Part shown: positions 31,244 through 35,185 of the stretch, in pieces | Position numbering within the stretch: the first letter of the stretch is position 1 | Layout: every line of letters starts with the position of its first letter | Assembly (NCBI GenBank): GCA_002339345.1 | Contig: DDKM01000064.1 | Coordinates: 1-35,185 of the forward strand | Source of the DNA: Firmicutes bacterium UBA2598 | Lineage (GTDB): Bacteria > Bacillota > PH28-bin88 | Direction: 5' to 3' | DNA length: 35,185 nucleotides | The notes under the pieces: model-generated | Databases searched by the model: none | The model's input: the letters and a program-made list of their open reading frames with translations, nothing else | What the model was told of the DNA's origin: nothing | Made by a program: the position numbers and the translations under genes

Positions 31244-34200
31244 TTGAAGAAGATTGCAGCGGTAGTCTGGCATAGCCACGCCACGTGCCTGCGCACGGCG
31301 GCGGCAAAGGTAGCGGGAGAAATGGCGGTACAGGTGTATTCAGCCCGTTTCCTGCAAGAGGGGAAGGAGGATATGGCCGCAGCCTTGGGCGACCTGGCGG
31401 CGGCAGACCTCATCTTTTTCTACCGCTCCACGGGTGAGGTCATCTGGGACCAACTGGAGGAGGCGGTCCGGGAATTGGGCCGACCGGTGGTCTGTGTGGC
31501 CCATGACCCGGCGCTGTGGGCGTTTTCCACCGTACCGGCTGAAGTGGTGGCCAACTGTCATGCTTACATAGTCCAGGGCGGGGAGGAAAATTTCGCCAGG
31601 ATGCTCCGCTACCTGGCGGCTGCCGTGCTGGGCGAACCTCTTGCCGTCCAGGAGCCGGTGGACTATCCCTGGGAGGGGATCTACCATCCCGATGCCCCCA
31701 GGCCCTTCACCACGGTCGAGGACTACCTGGCCTGGTACCAGCGCCGGGGACCGGTGGTAGGTATCCTTTTATCCCGGAGCTATTGGGTAAATAAAACCCT
31801 GGCGGTGGAGGACGCCCTCATCCGGGCGCTGGAATCGCGGGGATTAGGTGTGATTCCGGCCTTTTGCTATTCGCTGCGCGACGAGGGCCTGGGTACCAAG
31901 GGGTCCGGCCAGGTGGTACGGGAGTATTTCTTTGACCGGGAGGAGCGGCCGCGGGTGGTGGCGGTGGTGAAACTGCTTTCCTTCTTTCTATCCGCCCGTA
32001 ACCGGACAGATGATTACATCCGGGAGGATGTGGCCGCCTCTGGCGTGGAATTGCTGAAAAAACTCGGTGTGCCGTTATTCCAGCCCGTAATTTCCTTTTC
32101 CAAAACTGTTACCGAATGGGAGGCTGACCCCCAGGGCCTGGGGCAGGACCTCGCCTGGACGGTAGCCATGCCGGAATTCGAAGGGGTGATCGAGCCGGTA
32201 TTCATAGGCGCGGCCCGGCGGGTGGGGGACCTGGAGTTCAGGCAACCGCTGCCGAAACGGGTGGAACGCCTGGCAAACAGGGTGGCCAAGTGGGTAGGCT
32301 TGCGCCAGAAGCCGGTTGATCAGCGACGGGTGGCCTTTATGCTGCACAACAACCCCTGCGCTTCAGTGGAGGCCACGGTGGGCGGGGGGGCGCACCTGGA
32401 TACGCTGGAGAGTGTGGCCAGGATTCTGCAGCGGATGCGGGAAGCGGGCTACCGGGTAGAAGCTCCGGCCAGCGGCCGGGAACTGATTGAGACCATTATG
32501 GAGCGCAAGGCCATTTCCGAGTTCCGCTGGACCACGACGGACGAGATCATCGGCAAGGGCGGTGCTTTAAAACTCATGCCGGTAGAGGAGTACCGGAAAT
32601 GGTTTGACACCCTGTCCCCAGCAGTCAGGGAGAGGCTGACCGGGGCTTGGGGGAACCCGCCGGGCGAGGCTAAAAACGGTGTGCCCGCCGCCATGGTCCA
32701 CGATGGTAAGATCGTGATCACCGGCGTGCAGTACGGGAACGCCGTGGTCTGTGTACAGCCGAAAAGGGGCTGCGCCGGGGCGCGGTGCGACGGGCAGGTC
32801 TGCAAGATCCTCCACGACCCGGACATCCCGCCGCCTCACCAGTACCTGGCCACCTACCGCTGGCTGGAACAGGAGTTTGGGGCCGATGTCGTCGTGCACG
32901 TGGGTACCCATGGGAATTTGGAGTTTTTGCCGGGAAAGGGAGTGGGCCTCTCCGGGGACTGTTATCCCGACTTGGCCATCGGCGCCATGCCCCACCTGTA
33001 TATCTACAATGCCGATAACCCTGCAGAAGGGACCATTGCCAAGCGGCGGAGCTACGCTGTCCTGGTGGACCATATGCAGACGGCCCTTATCCGTGGCGGT
33101 CTCTACGATGAGCTGGCGGAACTGGAACGTTGCCTGGAAGAATACGAGAAGGCAAAGATATCCGATCCGGCGCGGGCGCACATGCTGGAACACCTGATTA
33201 TCGAGGAGATCAAGAAAACCGACCTGGACAAACAGGTCCCGGTGGATGGGGGGCACGTCGACTTCCCCTCCATCGTCGCGAAAGCCCATGCGGCCCTTTC
33301 CCTTATCCGCAACACCTTCATTCCGGACGGGCAGCACATCTTCGGCGAAATTCCCCAAGGCCGACGGCGGGTCGAGTTCCTGAACGCCATCTTGCGGTTT
33401 GACAGCGGGGAAAAGGTTTCTTTGCGCGGGGCGGTGGCCAAACTGATGGGCCTTAATCTGACGGAACTCCTGGCTGACCAGGGGCGGTATTTGCCCCGAC
33501 ACGGGAGGTCCCACGGGGCGCTGCTGGAGGAAATCAATCGGGCGTGCAGTGCTTTCATCAGCATCCTGCAGCAAGGCCGGCCGGTTGCCCCCGGTGAGGC
33601 CCAGAGCATCCTGGGCGACCATTTCCTAGCCCCCGGGTATCTGGAGGAGCTGAATACACTCCTGCCGCGGGTAGTGGACCTTAACAACAGGGTAGAAGCC
33701 TCCAGCGAGATTGAGGCCTTGCTGGACGGTTTGGCCGGAGGGTACATCCCCGCCGGGCCTTCGGGACTGATTACACGGGGGCGGGACGATGTCCTGCCCA
33801 CCGGCCGCAATTTCTATTCCCTTGATCCCTACCGGGTGCCTACCAGGGCGGCCTGGGAAGTGGGAAAACGCCTGGCCGATGGGGTGCTGGTCAAACACCT
33901 CACCGAGGAAGGGCGTTACCCGGAAAATGTCGCCGTTTACTGGCAGGCCGGTGATATCATGTGGGCGGATGGCGAAGGACTGGGGCAGATGTTCTACCTT
34001 TTAGGGGTGAGGCCCCGGTGGCTGCCCAACGGCCGGGTGGGCGGCATTGAGGTAATCCCCCTTGAGGAACTGGGGCGGCCGCGCATTGACCTGACCGTCC
34101 GGGTTTCGGGGATCCTGAGGGATAACTTCCATAATTGTGTAGAGCTTTTGGACGAGGCCATCCAGGCGGTAGCCCGGCTGGATGAGCCGGTTGAGCAAAA

Positions 34201-35104
34201 CCTCGTCCGGCGCCACACCCTGGCCCAACTGGCAGGCCGGGGCGGGGCCGAGGCCTGGCGGGAGGCCACTTACAGGGTGTTTTCCGCCCGGCCCGGAACC
34301 TACCGGGCGGGGGTAAACCTGGCCGTATACGCCTCCGCCTGGAGGGAAGAAAAGGATCTGGCCGATATTTTCGTCTACTGGAACGGTTATGCCTACGGCA
34401 AGGGGGTCTACGGCCGGGAAGCCTTCCGCCAGCTCCAGTCCAGCCTCAAGACGGTGGAGGTCACCTACAACAAGGCGGTTAGCGATGCGTACGATCTGCT
34501 CGGGTGCTGCGGCTACTTCGGCAATCACGGCGGGCTGACCGTTGCTGCCAGGGTGGCCTCGGGGAAGGAAGTACGCACCTATTACGGCGATACCAGGGAG
34601 CCGGAACACGTGGAAGTGCGCACCCTGGCCGAGGAGATCCGGCGGGTGGTCCGGGCAAAGCTCCTGAACCCGCAGTGGATCGAGGGGCAGAAGCGGCACG
34701 GCTACAAGGGCGCCGGGGACATGGCCAAACGGATCGGGCGCGTCTATGGCTGGGAGGCCTCCACCCGCGAGGTGGACGACTGGGTCTTTGACCATATTAC
34801 CAGGACCTTTGTGCTGGACGAGGAGAACCGGAAGTTCTTCCAGGAGCACAACCCCTGGGCGCTGGAGGAGATCGCCCGGCGGTTGCTGGAAGCGGCCCAG
34901 CGCGGCCTGTGGGAGGCCGACCCCGAGGTGCTGGAGGGGCTGAAAGAGGCTTACCTGGAGGTAGAGGGCTGGTTGGAAGAAAAAATGGGGGACGTCAGGG
35001 GCGACTTCCAGGGTGGCGCCATCGACATCCTGACGGCGGAGGAGGTGGGTGACTGGGGCGCCAGGATGCAGGAGATCAGGGCCAAACTTGGGGATGAGAT
35101 TTAA
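31244..35104 (+). CDS. cobN: CobN-type cobaltochelatase large subunit
   Basis: A 1286-residue CobN/BchH-family chelatase, about the usual length, which inserts cobalt (or another metal) into a corrin or related tetrapyrrole using ATP with AAA+ partners. Hallmarks are the NPCASVEATVGGGAHLDTL segment, DPDIPPPHQYLATYRWLE, HVGTHGNLEFLPGKG (H552, H556) and YNADNPAEGTIAKRR. C510, C515 and C520 form CX4CX4C just before the DPD motif, a possible Fe-S or metal site. TTG 31244 follows GGAGGGG with good spacing; ATG 31223 is an alternative with a spacer of only two bases. An open frame from 31157 would run through the terminator stem. No cobS, cobT or chlI/chlD partner is in the window. It is bracketed by inverted IS right ends. 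Confidence 0.92.
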   Translation: MKKIAAVVWHSHATCLRTAAAKVAGEMAVQVYSARFLQEGKEDMAAALGDLAAADLIFFYRSTGEVIWDQLEEAVRELGRPVVCVAHDPALWAFSTVPAEVVANCHAYIVQGGEENFARMLRYLAAAVLGEPLAVQEPVDYPWEGIYHPDAPRPFTTVEDYLAWYQRRGPVVGILLSRSYWVNKTLAVEDALIRALESRGLGVIPAFCYSLRDEGLGTKGSGQVVREYFFDREERPRVVAVVKLLSFFLSARNRTDDYIREDVAASGVELLKKLGVPLFQPVISFSKTVTEWEADPQGLGQDLAWTVAMPEFEGVIEPVFIGAARRVGDLEFRQPLPKRVERLANRVAKWVGLRQKPVDQRRVAFMLHNNPCASVEATVGGGAHLDTLESVARILQRMREAGYRVEAPASGRELIETIMERKAISEFRWTTTDEIIGKGGALKLMPVEEYRKWFDTLSPAVRERLTGAWGNPPGEAKNGVPAAMVHDGKIVITGVQYGNAVVCVQPKRGCAGARCDGQVCKILHDPDIPPPHQYLATYRWLEQEFGADVVVHVGTHGNLEFLPGKGVGLSGDCYPDLAIGAMPHLYIYNADNPAEGTIAKRRSYAVLVDHMQTALIRGGLYDELAELERCLEEYEKAKISDPARAHMLEHLIIEEIKKTDLDKQVPVDGGHVDFPSIVAKAHAALSLIRNTFIPDGQHIFGEIPQGRRRVEFLNAILRFDSGEKVSLRGAVAKLMGLNLTELLADQGRYLPRHGRSHGALLEEINRACSAFISILQQGRPVAPGEAQSILGDHFLAPGYLEELNTLLPRVVDLNNRVEASSEIEALLDGLAGGYIPAGPSGLITRGRDDVLPTGRNFYSLDPYRVPTRAAWEVGKRLADGVLVKHLTEEGRYPENVAVYWQAGDIMWADGEGLGQMFYLLGVRPRWLPNGRVGGIEVIPLEELGRPRIDLTVRVSGILRDNFHNCVELLDEAIQAVARLDEPVEQNLVRRHTLAQLAGRGGAEAWREATYRVFSARPGTYRAGVNLAVYASAWREEKDLADIFVYWNGYAYGKGVYGREAFRQLQSSLKTVEVTYNKAVSDAYDLLGCCGYFGNHGGLTVAARVASGKEVRTYYGDTREPEHVEVRTLAEEIRRVVRAKLLNPQWIEGQKRHGYKGAGDMAKRIGRVYGWEASTREVDDWVFDHITRTFVLDEENRKFFQEHNPWALEEIARRLLEAAQRGLWEADPEVLEGLKEAYLEVEGWLEEKMGDVRGDFQGGAIDILTAEEVGDWGARMQEIRAKLGDEI

Positions 35105-35130
35105 CCGGAAAGTTGGTCAAGTGAACCACC

Positions 35131-35170
35131 CCTCCCTTCGCTACGCTTAAGGAAGTGGCTTCCTGCTTCA
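35131..35170 (-). mobile_element. IS200/IS605-type right end, copy B (inverted)
   Basis: Read on the minus strand, this 40-base element aligns with copy A at 30825-30863, sharing TGAAGC, GAAGC, CTTCC, AGCG and AGCGAAGGGAGG, with a few mismatches and short gaps. A TGA stop lies at its start on that strand. If it is a right end, its tnpB gene lies beyond the window edge and is read leftwards towards this point. Its orientation is opposite to copy A, so the two face each other across cobN. Confidence 0.6.
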
Positions 35171-35185
35171 TCAGCAACCTGTGGT

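Noticed and set aside
1..35185. CRISPR arrays, tRNA and rRNA genes, replication origin
   Set aside because: No regularly spaced repeats, no tRNA cloverleaf or rRNA-like sequence and no clustered DnaA boxes were noticed. This was a reading by eye without covariance models.

Overview
The window looks like a chromosome segment of an anaerobic, low-oxygen-adapted Firmicute of the Desulfotomaculum/Moorella type (Clostridia). The grounds are strong AGGAGG-type ribosome binding sites, frequent TTG/GTG starts, sigma-A-like promoters, lipoprotein cytochromes, a YgaE-type (DUF939) membrane protein, a labile-selenium gene module and IS200/IS605-type TnpB debris. The placement is inferred from gene content only. 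No rRNA, tRNA or CRISPR array was seen.

Layout. (1) 1-6700: an Rrf2-family regulator with three cysteines, followed by cydA-cydB-cydD-cydC, the two subunits of cytochrome bd quinol oxidase and its ABC assembly transporter. Three copies of a TATAC-N7-GTATA inverted repeat sit in the rrf2 and cydA promoter regions. (2) 6700-12310: a compact periplasmic nitrate reductase operon (napG-napH-napA-small diheme lipoprotein-napD-second NapG/F-like ferredoxin). It is visibly richer in A+T than its surroundings and ends at a broken tnpB gene, which suggests acquisition by transfer. (3) 12360-14807: an aromatic-acid-exporter-type membrane protein overlapping a PLP enzyme of the sphingosine-phosphate-lyase/decarboxylase family. 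(4) 14867-18584, minus strand: a DUF819 membrane protein, a TauE/SafE permease, an MntA/HepT toxin-antitoxin pair between two 48-bp direct repeats, and an unidentified membrane protein. (5) 18600-21343: a small unknown gene, then a PhoR/PhoB-like two-component pair on the minus strand. (6) 21516-27765: divergent from the two-component genes, a 1669-residue secreted alpha-2-macroglobulin without the thioester, overlapping a membrane-anchored MEMO-family protein. (7) 27810-30732: a selenium/sulfur trafficking set (yedE, TusA-like, DUF3343) divergent from a class-V cysteine desulfurase. (8) 30747-35185: a tnpB 3' tail with its right-end hairpin, a structured leader ending in an intrinsic terminator, a cobN-type chelatase gene, and a second, inverted right-end hairpin at the window edge.

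How the parts work together. Regions 1 and 2 supply two terminal electron acceptor routes, oxygen through cytochrome bd and nitrate through Nap with NapGH probably drawing electrons from quinol. They appear to have separate redox control: an Fe-S-type Rrf2 site for cyd and a Rex-like site upstream of nap. Region 7 probably mobilises sulfur or selenium for cofactor proteins. Region 6 is the strongest candidate for an undescribed system: a sensor kinase with almost no external domain, a large extracytoplasmic A2M scaffold and an extracytoplasmic MEMO domain.
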